Of a stretch of 28,453 bases of DNA, positions 5,973-14,251 are shown piece by piece; within the stretch, counting starts at the first letter, position 1; each line of letters starts with the position of its first letter. Below the pieces are notes generated by a model. It searched no databases and was not told the origin of the DNA. It worked only from the letters and a program-made list of their open reading frames with translations. The translations under genes and the position numbers were made by a program. The stretch is from JBILVQ01 sp044370375 (GTDB taxonomy: Bacteria; Bacteroidota; Bacteroidia; UBA4408), in contig JBILVQ010000012.1 in assembly GCA_044370375.1 (NCBI GenBank), forward strand, positions 1 through 28,453. The letters run 5' to 3'.

Positions 5973-8105
5973 ATGGAAGTTCAGGAGGAAAAGGTAAGTT
6001 TGAGTATTGAGGGCATGAATTGTACCGCTTGTGCCGTTTCTGTCAGCAAGCGTTTGATAGCTGCGGGAGCAGGAAACGTGGATGTGAATTTTACCACCGG
6101 TGAGGCAAGATTTACGCTTCCTGATGCTGTGAAAATTGAAACCTTGGTGGAGGGTGTTGAAGAGTTAGGTTACAGGGTTGTAGGGGCTGAGGGCAAAAGC
6201 AAAACGGCCTGGTATCATTCTGTTTTATTGCGCTTGATTTTTTGTGCTGTTTTATCGCTTCCTTTTTGGATAGATATGGTTGTAACCATTCCTGTCCTTC
6301 ACAATGGTCTGGTCCAAATGGCTTTATGCATTCCTGTTTTTCTGATTGGTCTTTTGCAATTTGGTAAGAGTGCTTGGTCATCTTTAAGGAATGGTTCTCC
6401 CAACATGGATGTTTTGATCATGACTGGTGCAAGTGCCGCCTTTGTGTATAGTTTGTTTTTACTTTATTTTTCGCCGGGAGGATTTCATCAACACCTGTAT
6501 TTTGAAACTACTTCCTCTGTTATTACCTTGGTAATGTTAGGGAATTACCTCGAGCATCAAACTGTTCGTCAAACCACCACCGCTTTGCGCGATTTGGCCG
6601 CATTGCAACCCAAAACAGCTGTACGCGTATCGCTGCAATTTGGTAAGGAGGAATACAAGGAAATTCAGGTAGATGAAATTCAGGTGCACGATTTGTTGTA
6701 TGTTGCCACCGGCAGTAAAATTGCAGCCGATGGTGAAGTTGTGCAGGGAGAAGGTTTTACCGATGATAGTTTTATTACCGGTGAAAGTACCCCTGATGAA
6801 AAAAGTGCCGGTAAAAAAGTTTTTGCAGGCTCCATTTTGAAGGAGGGTTCTCTGTTGATGAAAGTTGAAAAGGATCCTTCGATTAGTACATTGTCCCAAA
6901 TTATTGAATTGGTGAAATCGGCACAAAAGGATAAACCGAAGGTTCAGAAATTGGCCGACCGCATTAGCGCTGTATTTGTTCCGGCGGTCATCGCAATTGC
7001 CTTCATTACCTTTTTAGTCAGTTACTTTTTTCTTGAAATAGAAGCTCGTGCCGCTCTGTTAAATGCGATTGCTGTTTTGGTCATCAGTTGTCCATGTGCT
7101 TTGGGCCTTGCAACGCCTACTGCTGTAATGGCGGGTGTTGGACGAGCCACTGGAATGGGTGTGCTTATGAAAAGTGGTGCGGTTTTGGAATCATTTTCTG
7201 AAATTAAATATTTGATTTTTGATAAAACCGGAACACTCACTACCGGAAAATTTAGTTTGGGTGAAATTAGGCAGGAAGGCGATTTAACGAGAGAACAATT
7301 GCAGGCCCTTTTAAAGGATATGGGCAAAGTAAGCAGTCATCCTATTTCCAAATCGCTTTCGGGTTATTCCGGACCGGGTATCAATCCTTATTTTTTTACT
7401 GAAATCAAGGAGGTAAAGGGCCGGGGGATACAAGCGGTTATTTACGAAGGAAACAGTTTGTTTTTAGGTTCAGCCGCATGGTTAAAAGAAACAACCGGAC
7501 AAGCGGCCCCTGAAGGATTTGATTTGTTTTTGTTTGGTCCCGAAAAATTGGTGGCTTCATTGCAAATAAGAGATGAGCTCAAAGAGGGCGTGAAAGAAGT
7601 GATTCAGTGGTTCCAGAAGCAAGGCGTTCATACGGTCTTATTAAGTGGCGATCGGAAGGAAAAATGCCAGTTGATTGCAGATGAAGTTGGCATAAAAGAG
7701 GTTTATGCAGCGGTATTGCCGGAGGGGAAATTGGAAGTTATTCGTGCATTTAAAAAGAAAGGGAAAGTTGCCATGGTAGGTGATGGGATCAATGATGCTC
7801 CTGCATTGGCCTCGGCTGATATTGGTATTTCGGTGGGTGAGGGAAGTGCCGCAGCCATTGAGTCTTCGCAAATAGTAATTTTGGCCAATGCCGGTTTGAT
7901 GCCCCTTAAAACGGCCTACTTGATTAGTAAAAAAAGTTTGCTCACCATTAAACAGAATTTGTTTTTTTCCTTTTTCTACAATGTTATTGCCATTCCGGTT
8001 GCTGCGGCAGGATTTCTTAGTCCGATGCTAGCGGCTGCTGCCATGGCCATGAGCGATGTTGTGGTGGTGGGCAATTCCATCCGATTGAAGTTTCGTAAAT
8101 TATGA
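5973..8105 (+). CDS. copA: Copper-exporting P1B-type ATPase
   Basis: A 710-residue heavy-metal P-type ATPase, probably exporting Cu(I) across the inner membrane. It has one N-terminal HMA domain with the metal site GMNCTAC (residues 14-20). The actuator motif is TGES, and the transmembrane metal site is CPC (373-375). The phosphorylation motif is DKTGT (Asp417), followed by the SSHP nucleotide-binding histidine motif and GDGINDAP near residue 603. The last helices contain YN and an MSDVVVVGNSIRL stretch, which fits the copper subclass (P1B-1). The ATG at 5973 is used. An AGGAGG at 5983-5988 lies inside the frame ahead of an in-frame TTG at 6000, but starting there would cut into the first HMA strand. 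The stop codon overlaps the next start (ATGA), coupling it to glycan genes. Confidence 0.93.
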   Translation: MEVQEEKVSLSIEGMNCTACAVSVSKRLIAAGAGNVDVNFTTGEARFTLPDAVKIETLVEGVEELGYRVVGAEGKSKTAWYHSVLLRLIFCAVLSLPFWIDMVVTIPVLHNGLVQMALCIPVFLIGLLQFGKSAWSSLRNGSPNMDVLIMTGASAAFVYSLFLLYFSPGGFHQHLYFETTSSVITLVMLGNYLEHQTVRQTTTALRDLAALQPKTAVRVSLQFGKEEYKEIQVDEIQVHDLLYVATGSKIAADGEVVQGEGFTDDSFITGESTPDEKSAGKKVFAGSILKEGSLLMKVEKDPSISTLSQIIELVKSAQKDKPKVQKLADRISAVFVPAVIAIAFITFLVSYFFLEIEARAALLNAIAVLVISCPCALGLATPTAVMAGVGRATGMGVLMKSGAVLESFSEIKYLIFDKTGTLTTGKFSLGEIRQEGDLTREQLQALLKDMGKVSSHPISKSLSGYSGPGINPYFFTEIKEVKGRGIQAVIYEGNSLFLGSAAWLKETTGQAAPEGFDLFLFGPEKLVASLQIRDELKEGVKEVIQWFQKQGVHTVLLSGDRKEKCQLIADEVGIKEVYAAVLPEGKLEVIRAFKKKGKVAMVGDGINDAPALASADIGISVGEGSAAAIESSQIVILANAGLMPLKTAYLISKKSLLTIKQNLFFSFFYNVIAIPVAAAGFLSPMLAAAAMAMSDVVVVGNSIRLKFRKL

Positions 8106-9283
8106 TTTCAACGGATATGAATCCAAAACGAATTTTGTTTTTAAGCAGTTGGTATCCGGATCCTGAACATCCCACGCTTGGTATTTTCGTTCAACGTCAT
8201 GCGGAAGCATTGGTTGCTTCGGGCCTAGAGGTTACGGTAATCAGTCACCGGTTTGGAGATGGTGATCACATTACCTTTACGGAAGAGGAGGCCAGAATGA
8301 AAGGACTGAAAGAAATCCGGATCAACATTCCAAAGTCACAGGGAGGTCTGTTTCAAAAATCAATTTTTTTTTTCCGGCAGCGAAATATTTTAATTGATTT
8401 TTTGAAAAATTTGAGAGATGATTTTAAACCACATTTGCTGCAAATTAATGTGGCATATCCTATGGGTGCCTTGTGGTGGTTCTTCCGTGATTATTTTCCA
8501 ACAAGCATCCTTCTTGCCGAACACTGGTCGGGTTATTTGCCTGAGGACGGTCGATACAAAGGAATTTTTTGTCAGCTCATTACCCAATCTGTTGTGAGGA
8601 AAAGTTCTGCTATCCTTACCGTTTCTTCAAAACATCAAAGAGCCATGGAGCAACATGGCTTGAAAGGAAAGTATCTTGAATTGCCCAATGTAATTGATGA
8701 GCGAATTTTTCGTTTTCAACCACGAGCGGTTGCAGGTAACTTTCGTTTTATTCATGTTTCCAGTTTAAACCCATTGGAAAAAAATCCTGAGATGTTGCTC
8801 AGGGCTTTTGCTCGACTGCAAAAGCAAGTGGGAGGGGTAGAGCTCATCATGGTTGGCGATAACCGTGAACGAATTGCTACCTTAAAAAGCTATGCCAACG
8901 CATTGGGCATTGGTGATTGGGTTTCATGGAAAGGGCCTTTGGATGCAGTCGGTGTGGCTCAGGAATTGTTGACTTCTCATGCTTTTGTGTTGGCCAGTAA
9001 TTTTGAAGGACAGCCTGTAGTGTTGCTGGAAGCCATGAGTACCGGTATTCCTATAGTGGCTCCTGCTGTTGGTGGGATTCCTGAAATGGTAGGTGAGCAG
9101 GAAGGAATTTTGTACCCTGCCGGTTCTGAAGAGGAACTATTCCTTGCGTTGATGAAAATAAGGAGCGATTATGATCGTTTTAGGGGGGATTTAATCAGTC
9201 GAAAGATTCAACAGAAGCATGGAATAAGCGCAGTAGCCTCCTACTTTTCTTCTGTTTACAAGCAGGTATTGAAACATGGGTAA
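8102..9283 (+). CDS. GT4-family glycosyltransferase
   Basis: A 393-residue GT-B fold glycosyltransferase of the GT4 type, cytosolic or membrane-peripheral, that would transfer a sugar from a nucleotide donor to a growing surface glycan. The N-terminal Rossmann half begins ILFLSSWYPDPEHPTLGIF and includes the acceptor-side AEHWSGYLP. The C-terminal donor-binding half has KNPEMLLRAFARL, LIMVGD and the E-x7-E motif within EGQPVVLLEAMSTGIPIV. The start ATG overlaps the copA stop by four bases (ATGA), and its own end overlaps the next start by eight bases. This indicates a co-translated cluster. Donor and acceptor sugars cannot be told from sequence. Confidence 0.9.
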   Translation: MISTDMNPKRILFLSSWYPDPEHPTLGIFVQRHAEALVASGLEVTVISHRFGDGDHITFTEEEARMKGLKEIRINIPKSQGGLFQKSIFFFRQRNILIDFLKNLRDDFKPHLLQINVAYPMGALWWFFRDYFPTSILLAEHWSGYLPEDGRYKGIFCQLITQSVVRKSSAILTVSSKHQRAMEQHGLKGKYLELPNVIDERIFRFQPRAVAGNFRFIHVSSLNPLEKNPEMLLRAFARLQKQVGGVELIMVGDNRERIATLKSYANALGIGDWVSWKGPLDAVGVAQELLTSHAFVLASNFEGQPVVLLEAMSTGIPIVAPAVGGIPEMVGEQEGILYPAGSEEELFLALMKIRSDYDRFRGDLISRKIQQKHGISAVASYFSSVYKQVLKHG

Positions 9284-10919
9284 TGGCAGTAAATTGAAGT
9301 TTGTGTTGTTGGTGAATAGTCCTTCGGTTGCTTGCTGGGAGTTTGAGGTTATACAGCATTTGCTTGCTACACAAAAGGTTGAGCCGGTACTTTGTGTGGT
9401 GAAGAAAATTACTACAGATCAAAGAAAGCCAAGCTTCTTTTTTCGCCTGTCGAGATTCATTGATCGAAATTTTTTCTGGAAAGTCTATCGGAAAATGACT
9501 GGAGAAGTTCCTTCTTTGAAGACGAAAGAAAATTATTCTTTGGAACAACTGTGCAAGCTAGTAGCAGTAGAACCCATTCAACATGGGAAGAACAGAGAAA
9601 GTTTTCAGTCCAATGATTTAGCAATGATTCGTTCTTATCATCCCGACTTTATTCTTCGTTTTGGATTCGATATTTTGTTGGGAGAAATTCTTGGTCTTGC
9701 AAAGCATGGTGTTTGGTCATACCATCATGACCATCCGGAGGTGATACGGGGCGGACCGCAAGGTTTTTGGGAGGTTTTTCTTGGACATGAAACCACCGGT
9801 TTGGTATTGCAATGCCTGAACGAAAAGTTAGATGAAGGACAAATTTTGCGAAGAGGAAACTTAAGAACAGTACTTCATTCTTACCGTGGAAATTTGGAGC
9901 AGTTGATGCAGGCAGGTGTAAAGTGGCCTGCTCAGGTGGTGGAGGAAATAATGGCCGGTAATTTCGGTGATGCAAGTCAGTATGTTGGCCCTGCAAAGAA
10001 AGGTCGTTTTTTTTCCTATCCCGACAACAACAGCATGATTCAATTTTTTTTGCAAAGCATTTACAGGAGAGCAAAGTTTCATTGGCGCGATTTGTTTTTT
10101 GCTGAAAAGTGGAATGTTGGTTTTTTGAAAGGAGTTGATTTTTTTACGGTAACGGCTGTCAATGCACAATGGTTGAAGGAAATGCCTCGTGGTGTTTTTT
10201 TGGCAGATCCTTTTCCTGTGGCCTCTTCCTTGAATCAATTGTTTGTTGAGTATTATGCTTATCAGCAACAAAAAGGAGAAATTCATTGCCTTGATTTTAA
10301 CGGAAATTTATTGAACAAAACCTTGGTTTTTCCGCATCATTTGTCTTTCCCTTTTAACCTTTCTCATGAGGGAAAAAATTATTTAATGCCAGAGCAGGCG
10401 AGTTCGTGTAAGGTAGAGTGCATTGAAGCCTTACATCCCGCACAGCCTTTGTTGTTGTTGGAAGGAATAGAAGCTGTGGATCCGAATTTGATATTTTTCG
10501 AAGGTAAGTTTTGGTTGTTTTGTACCGATGAAAGAAAAGGGGCCAATGCACATTTGTGTTTGTATTTCGCAGATCGGTTGGAAGGTCCTTTTGTTGAACA
10601 TCCCCAAAGTCCTGTTAAGACGGATGTGGCAGGGGCAAGGCCGGCGGGAGAGATAATCATGAAGGACAATAAATTATATAGGCCGGGTCAGAATTGCGCT
10701 CCCGGTTATGGGGCATCGGTCATTTGGTTTGAAATTGAGGAAATCAACGAACAGGTTTATAAGGAAAAAAAGGTGGCAGAAATTCGACCTGATGTGGCTG
10801 GGCCTTATCCTCACGGATTGCACACCATGAACAGGATTCAAGAGGGCTGGGTAATTGATGGTAAACGCTTTGAATTTTCTTTCTGGCATAGTTTTCATAA
10901 AATCAAACAAAAATTTTAG
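9276..10919 (+). CDS. Formyltransferase-like protein fused to a GINT1_N-type beta-propeller
   Basis: A 547-residue two-part protein. Residues from about 1 to 230 resemble the formyl_trans_N fold of Fmt/ArnA-type enzymes. They include GVWSYHHDHPEVIRGGPQG (from residue 145), aligning with the family's His-containing and RG(G/A) active-site stretch, and LDEGQIL matching the MDxG motif with the catalytic Asp. From about 290 onward it has beta-propeller-like segments (FLADPFPVA, YLMPEQASS, DPNLIFFEGKFWLFCTD, RPGQNCAPGYGASV). These resemble the GH43-like domain found in plant glucosamine inositolphosphorylceramide transferases (GINT1_N). Formylation or other N-acylation of an amino sugar in a surface glycan is an inference from the fold and from the glycosyltransferase, flippase and AsnB neighbours. 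Its substrate is unknown. Confidence 0.7.
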   Translation: MGNGSKLKFVLLVNSPSVACWEFEVIQHLLATQKVEPVLCVVKKITTDQRKPSFFFRLSRFIDRNFFWKVYRKMTGEVPSLKTKENYSLEQLCKLVAVEPIQHGKNRESFQSNDLAMIRSYHPDFILRFGFDILLGEILGLAKHGVWSYHHDHPEVIRGGPQGFWEVFLGHETTGLVLQCLNEKLDEGQILRRGNLRTVLHSYRGNLEQLMQAGVKWPAQVVEEIMAGNFGDASQYVGPAKKGRFFSYPDNNSMIQFFLQSIYRRAKFHWRDLFFAEKWNVGFLKGVDFFTVTAVNAQWLKEMPRGVFLADPFPVASSLNQLFVEYYAYQQQKGEIHCLDFNGNLLNKTLVFPHHLSFPFNLSHEGKNYLMPEQASSCKVECIEALHPAQPLLLLEGIEAVDPNLIFFEGKFWLFCTDERKGANAHLCLYFADRLEGPFVEHPQSPVKTDVAGARPAGEIIMKDNKLYRPGQNCAPGYGASVIWFEIEEINEQVYKEKKVAEIRPDVAGPYPHGLHTMNRIQEGWVIDGKRFEFSFWHSFHKIKQKF

Positions 10920-12130
10920 TGAGTTATATAAAGAAAATAGGGACTACTTTTTTGGTGAAATTGCTCATTGCAGTTTTGAATTTGTTTATTTTAATTATAA
11001 CGGCAAGGGAGTTGGGAGCCTCTGTTCGCGGGCAGATTAGCTTGTTGATGGTGGTGCTGGCAGCAGGAGTAATTATTGCTGAATTGTTATCGGGGCCGGT
11101 ATTGGTTTATTGGACCAGCAGGATAAAAACAAGACAATTGTTGCAATATGCCTACGGCTGGATTTCAGTAGTTTCATTGTTAATGCTATTGCCTGTTTAT
11201 TGGTATGATTGGTTTCCGGGCATTTCTGCCTTGGTCCTTTTTTCCATGTTGTTTTTTTTGTCGGCCGCTGGTGCTCATGGCCAAATCTTGCTCGGTAGAG
11301 GAAAAGTGATGTTGAATAATATTTGCGGACTTATCGGTCCCTTGTATTTGTTTTTGGTTTGTGTTTTTGGATGGAGATGGGGTGTTTTCGGATTTAATGA
11401 TTTTGTTCTGCACCTTGGTATTTCTTATTGTTTGGCCTGGTTGTTCAGTGGAATTTTTCTTATGCGGACCTCCGATGTTTCTCCTGTCTTTTATGATGGA
11501 TCACTGGGTTTACAATCGGTGGCTCGTTCCGGAATTTTTAATCAATCTTCAAGTTTGTTCACGCTTGCCGGTTCGCGCTTAAACTTTATTTTGCTCGAAG
11601 CAAGTGCAGGAATTTCCGCTGTCGGAGTTTTTTCTTCGGCACTTGCCTTTTCTGAATCTGTTTTGATTATTTCGGGTAGTATTTCCTTGGTACTGATTGC
11701 TGGTTTAGTAAACCAAACCTTAGCGGAACAGAATAAGAAATCCATTCTTTTGCAGGCCCTCATCAGCGGATTGCTTACCTTGTCGGCCATGGTGATTTTG
11801 TACCTGATACCTGAAGAATTTTTCAGCGCCTTGTTGAGCAAAGATTTTCGTGGGGTTCATGCCTTGTTTTTAGTGCTGATGCCCGGCATCTTTTGTGCAG
11901 GTACGGGTAGTGTACTTACTCATTATTTTTCGGGCAATGGTTGGTATCATTTGAATGCGCTGATATCTTTTTGCGGATTATTGGTGTGGGCTGCTTCTTC
12001 TTATTTTTTTGCACAATCAGCGTCTCCGTTGATGGGCGCAGCCTATGCCTTTTCATTGGGTTGGTTTTTTGTAATGTTGTTAAATTTTTTAGTGTTTTTT
12101 TTCCGAAAAACAACAAGGATAAATTTTTAA
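10919..12130 (+). CDS. Wzx-like polysaccharide flippase (MOP superfamily)
   Basis: A 403-residue, strongly hydrophobic protein with roughly 11-12 predicted membrane helices. It opens with FLVKLLIAVLNLFILIITAR and ELGASVRGQ, typical of lipopolysaccharide/O-antigen flippases of the MOP/MATE superfamily. It would flip a lipid-linked glycan across the inner membrane. The start is a GTG at 10919 overlapping the last base of the preceding TAG stop; no ATG is better placed. It is slightly shorter than common Wzx proteins (420-480) but appears intact. Only one base separates its stop from the AsnB ATG. A transporter of another lipid-linked precursor is possible. Confidence 0.8.
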   Translation: MSYIKKIGTTFLVKLLIAVLNLFILIITARELGASVRGQISLLMVVLAAGVIIAELLSGPVLVYWTSRIKTRQLLQYAYGWISVVSLLMLLPVYWYDWFPGISALVLFSMLFFLSAAGAHGQILLGRGKVMLNNICGLIGPLYLFLVCVFGWRWGVFGFNDFVLHLGISYCLAWLFSGIFLMRTSDVSPVFYDGSLGLQSVARSGIFNQSSSLFTLAGSRLNFILLEASAGISAVGVFSSALAFSESVLIISGSISLVLIAGLVNQTLAEQNKKSILLQALISGLLTLSAMVILYLIPEEFFSALLSKDFRGVHALFLVLMPGIFCAGTGSVLTHYFSGNGWYHLNALISFCGLLVWAASSYFFAQSASPLMGAAYAFSLGWFFVMLLNFLVFFFRKTTRINF

Positions 12131-12131
12131 T

Positions 12132-14102
12132 ATGTGCGGAATAAGCGGCATCTTTGGTATAAAGGGTAAAAGAAAAAATTTCGCAAAAGATATTTTTCTT
12201 TTGTCGCAGCGCATTAAACATCGCGGACCGGATGGAGAAGGCATGGTTTTTTTTCAGGCGGGAAAGGCCAAGCCGGTTTTTAGTCCCGATACCCCAATCT
12301 CCTGCCGGAACAATGAACTTCCTTATTCGCCAGGTGAACCTTATGAGGCCAATCAAGAGGATTTCATTGGAGGATTTGCTCATCGGAGGTTATCCATACT
12401 GGATTTATCAAAGAGTGGGCATCAGCCCATGTGTACGGCTAATCAACGCTATTGGATAAGCTATAATGGTGAAATTTATAATTACCGGGCCATAAGAAAA
12501 GAATTAGAGGCGAAGGGAATAAAATTTTTCTCCATGAGTGACACCGAGATGTTGGTGAATGCTTTTGCTGTTTGGGGGATTGATTTTTTGGAGAAAATTT
12601 CGGGCATGTTTGCCTTCGTGATTTATGATGTGTTGGAAGAAAAGCTTTTTGCTGCGCGCGATCGATTTGGTGTAAAGCCTTTCTATTATGCTATGCAAGA
12701 TCGGCAATTTATTTTCGCTTCAGAGCAAAAGGCATTTACCGGACTTGATTTTTTTGAAAGCGGAGTAAATGCTAAGGCGCTGATTGACTTTTTTTACCTT
12801 GATGTTTTAGAAAGAGAAGAGGAAGGTTTTTTTAAGAATATTATAGAGTTAAGGCCGTCTCATTTTTTGCAATTGGATTTGAAACATGGTGATTTGATTG
12901 TAAAGCGTTACTATGAATTAAAGACGAGCGATTCATCCTTTGGGAACGAAAGTCTAACAGAAGTAATTGCACAAACAAAGGTAAGGATAGAGCAGGCAGT
13001 ACAAGCTCATTTGCAATCAGATGTTCCGGTTGGATCTTGTTTAAGTGGCGGATTGGATAGTTCGGCCATTGTTGGATTAGCGGCACCTGCCTTGCAATAT
13101 CCGATAGAACTTTTTACCGCAGGCTTTCCGGGTTTTGCCTATGATGAAAGTAAATGGTCAACCTTGGTTGCTGAAAAATTTTCCGGCAAACAGCATTTCG
13201 TTTATCCGGAAGCAGGTGGATTGTTAAAGCATTTGGATGCATTGATTTATAGTCAGGATATTCCATTGTTTTCAACGAGTACTTTTGCGCAGCATTCGGT
13301 GATGGGTCTGGCCGCTTCCAAAGGGATTAAGGTGGTGTTAGACGGACAGGGTGGTGATGAATTGTTTGGTGGATATCCGAACCACTATCCGGTTTATTGG
13401 CAGCAATTAATCAGAGCTGGGCGATGGAAGGACTTTGTTAACGAATATGGTGTATCACCCGCGGGTATGAAATCAACCCGGCAGTTGGTGAAACAATGGA
13501 TGCTCAAGCCGGCTACACGATTGGCCGGCAGTAGGGTGGGCGCAAGTTTAATTGAGCAAGCCCGACCTGAATTGCGGTGGTTGAACAAAGAATTAACTGC
13601 TTCGGTTACTCTTCCGAAAGAAGAATATATTTCCGGAAATTTGAATGAATTGTTGCTGCATGAATTTACAGGAGTTCGCTTAAAGGGATATTTAAAATGC
13701 GAAGACCGCGCAGCCATGTGGCATTCAGTAGAATCGAGGACTCCTTTTACCGATGATCATGCATTGGTGGAGTGGGTCTTTTCTTTGCCTGCGCAGTATA
13801 AGATACGTGGAGGGATCAATAAATTTTTGTTGAGAGAAGCAGTGAAAGGTATTGTGCCGGATGCTATCGTAGAAAGAAAAGATAAATTGGGTTATGTAAC
13901 ACCCAATCAACAATGGTTGAAGGAGATTCGCAGCGAGGTTATGTCGCTTGTGCTTGACACGCCCAATCCGTTTTTTAACAGGAATTTGATAGAACAGGAA
14001 TTTGGTAAATTTATGGAGGAAAGGAATAGTCCGAATGATCACAGATTGTTTAAATGGATTAGCTTTTCGGTTTGGTTGAAGGAATTTGGTTTTTCAGGAT
14101 AA
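12132..14102 (+). CDS. asnB: AsnB-type glutamine-dependent asparagine synthetase/amidotransferase
   Basis: A 656-residue class II amidotransferase. MCGISGIFG supplies the N-terminal nucleophile Cys2, and the glutaminase domain runs to about 230 (RRLSILDLS, YNGEIYNYR, SDTEM, RDRFGVKP). The synthetase domain has the PP-loop SGGLDSS at residues 305-311, then DGQGGDELFGGY and a C-terminal ESRTPFTDD. Asparagine synthetase makes Asn from Asp, Gln and ATP. Homologues in polysaccharide clusters are often assigned to amidating sugar carboxylates instead, and the position behind a flippase and glycosyltransferase makes that equally likely here. It is last in the run. No terminator is evident after it. 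Confidence 0.88.
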   Translation: MCGISGIFGIKGKRKNFAKDIFLLSQRIKHRGPDGEGMVFFQAGKAKPVFSPDTPISCRNNELPYSPGEPYEANQEDFIGGFAHRRLSILDLSKSGHQPMCTANQRYWISYNGEIYNYRAIRKELEAKGIKFFSMSDTEMLVNAFAVWGIDFLEKISGMFAFVIYDVLEEKLFAARDRFGVKPFYYAMQDRQFIFASEQKAFTGLDFFESGVNAKALIDFFYLDVLEREEEGFFKNIIELRPSHFLQLDLKHGDLIVKRYYELKTSDSSFGNESLTEVIAQTKVRIEQAVQAHLQSDVPVGSCLSGGLDSSAIVGLAAPALQYPIELFTAGFPGFAYDESKWSTLVAEKFSGKQHFVYPEAGGLLKHLDALIYSQDIPLFSTSTFAQHSVMGLAASKGIKVVLDGQGGDELFGGYPNHYPVYWQQLIRAGRWKDFVNEYGVSPAGMKSTRQLVKQWMLKPATRLAGSRVGASLIEQARPELRWLNKELTASVTLPKEEYISGNLNELLLHEFTGVRLKGYLKCEDRAAMWHSVESRTPFTDDHALVEWVFSLPAQYKIRGGINKFLLREAVKGIVPDAIVERKDKLGYVTPNQQWLKEIRSEVMSLVLDTPNPFFNRNLIEQEFGKFMEERNSPNDHRLFKWISFSVWLKEFGFSG

Positions 14103-14213
14103 AGAGGTTTGCACCTTGTTTTTTAATGATATATTAATGTCCTGATTTTGAATTAGTTAAAAGCATTTAAAAAAAATGTCTAAAAAAAATGAAGGAACTT
14201 TCCTTTTATGGGT

Positions 14214-14221
14214 TATTTTTG
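14214..14221 (+). promoter_or_regulatory. Candidate -7 element of the BNR T9SS gene
   Basis: TATTTTTG is an exact TAnnTTTG match, 30 bases before the ATG at 14252. It implies a leader of about 25 bases and makes the upstream in-frame ATG at 14189 unlikely as the start. No clear -33 TTTG is seen. Confidence 0.35.
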
Positions 14222-14251
14222 TTTCATCAGAAAACTTTAAGACAACAAATT

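Noticed and set aside
5780..6010. 76-residue plus-strand open frame upstream of copA
   Set aside because: It covers the structured, palindrome-rich region, overlaps the copA start in another frame and has no recognisable protein features.
14189..14251. Upstream ATG for the BNR T9SS protein
   Set aside because: It would place 21 residues before a clean signal peptide and lies upstream of the TATTTTTG promoter-like box.
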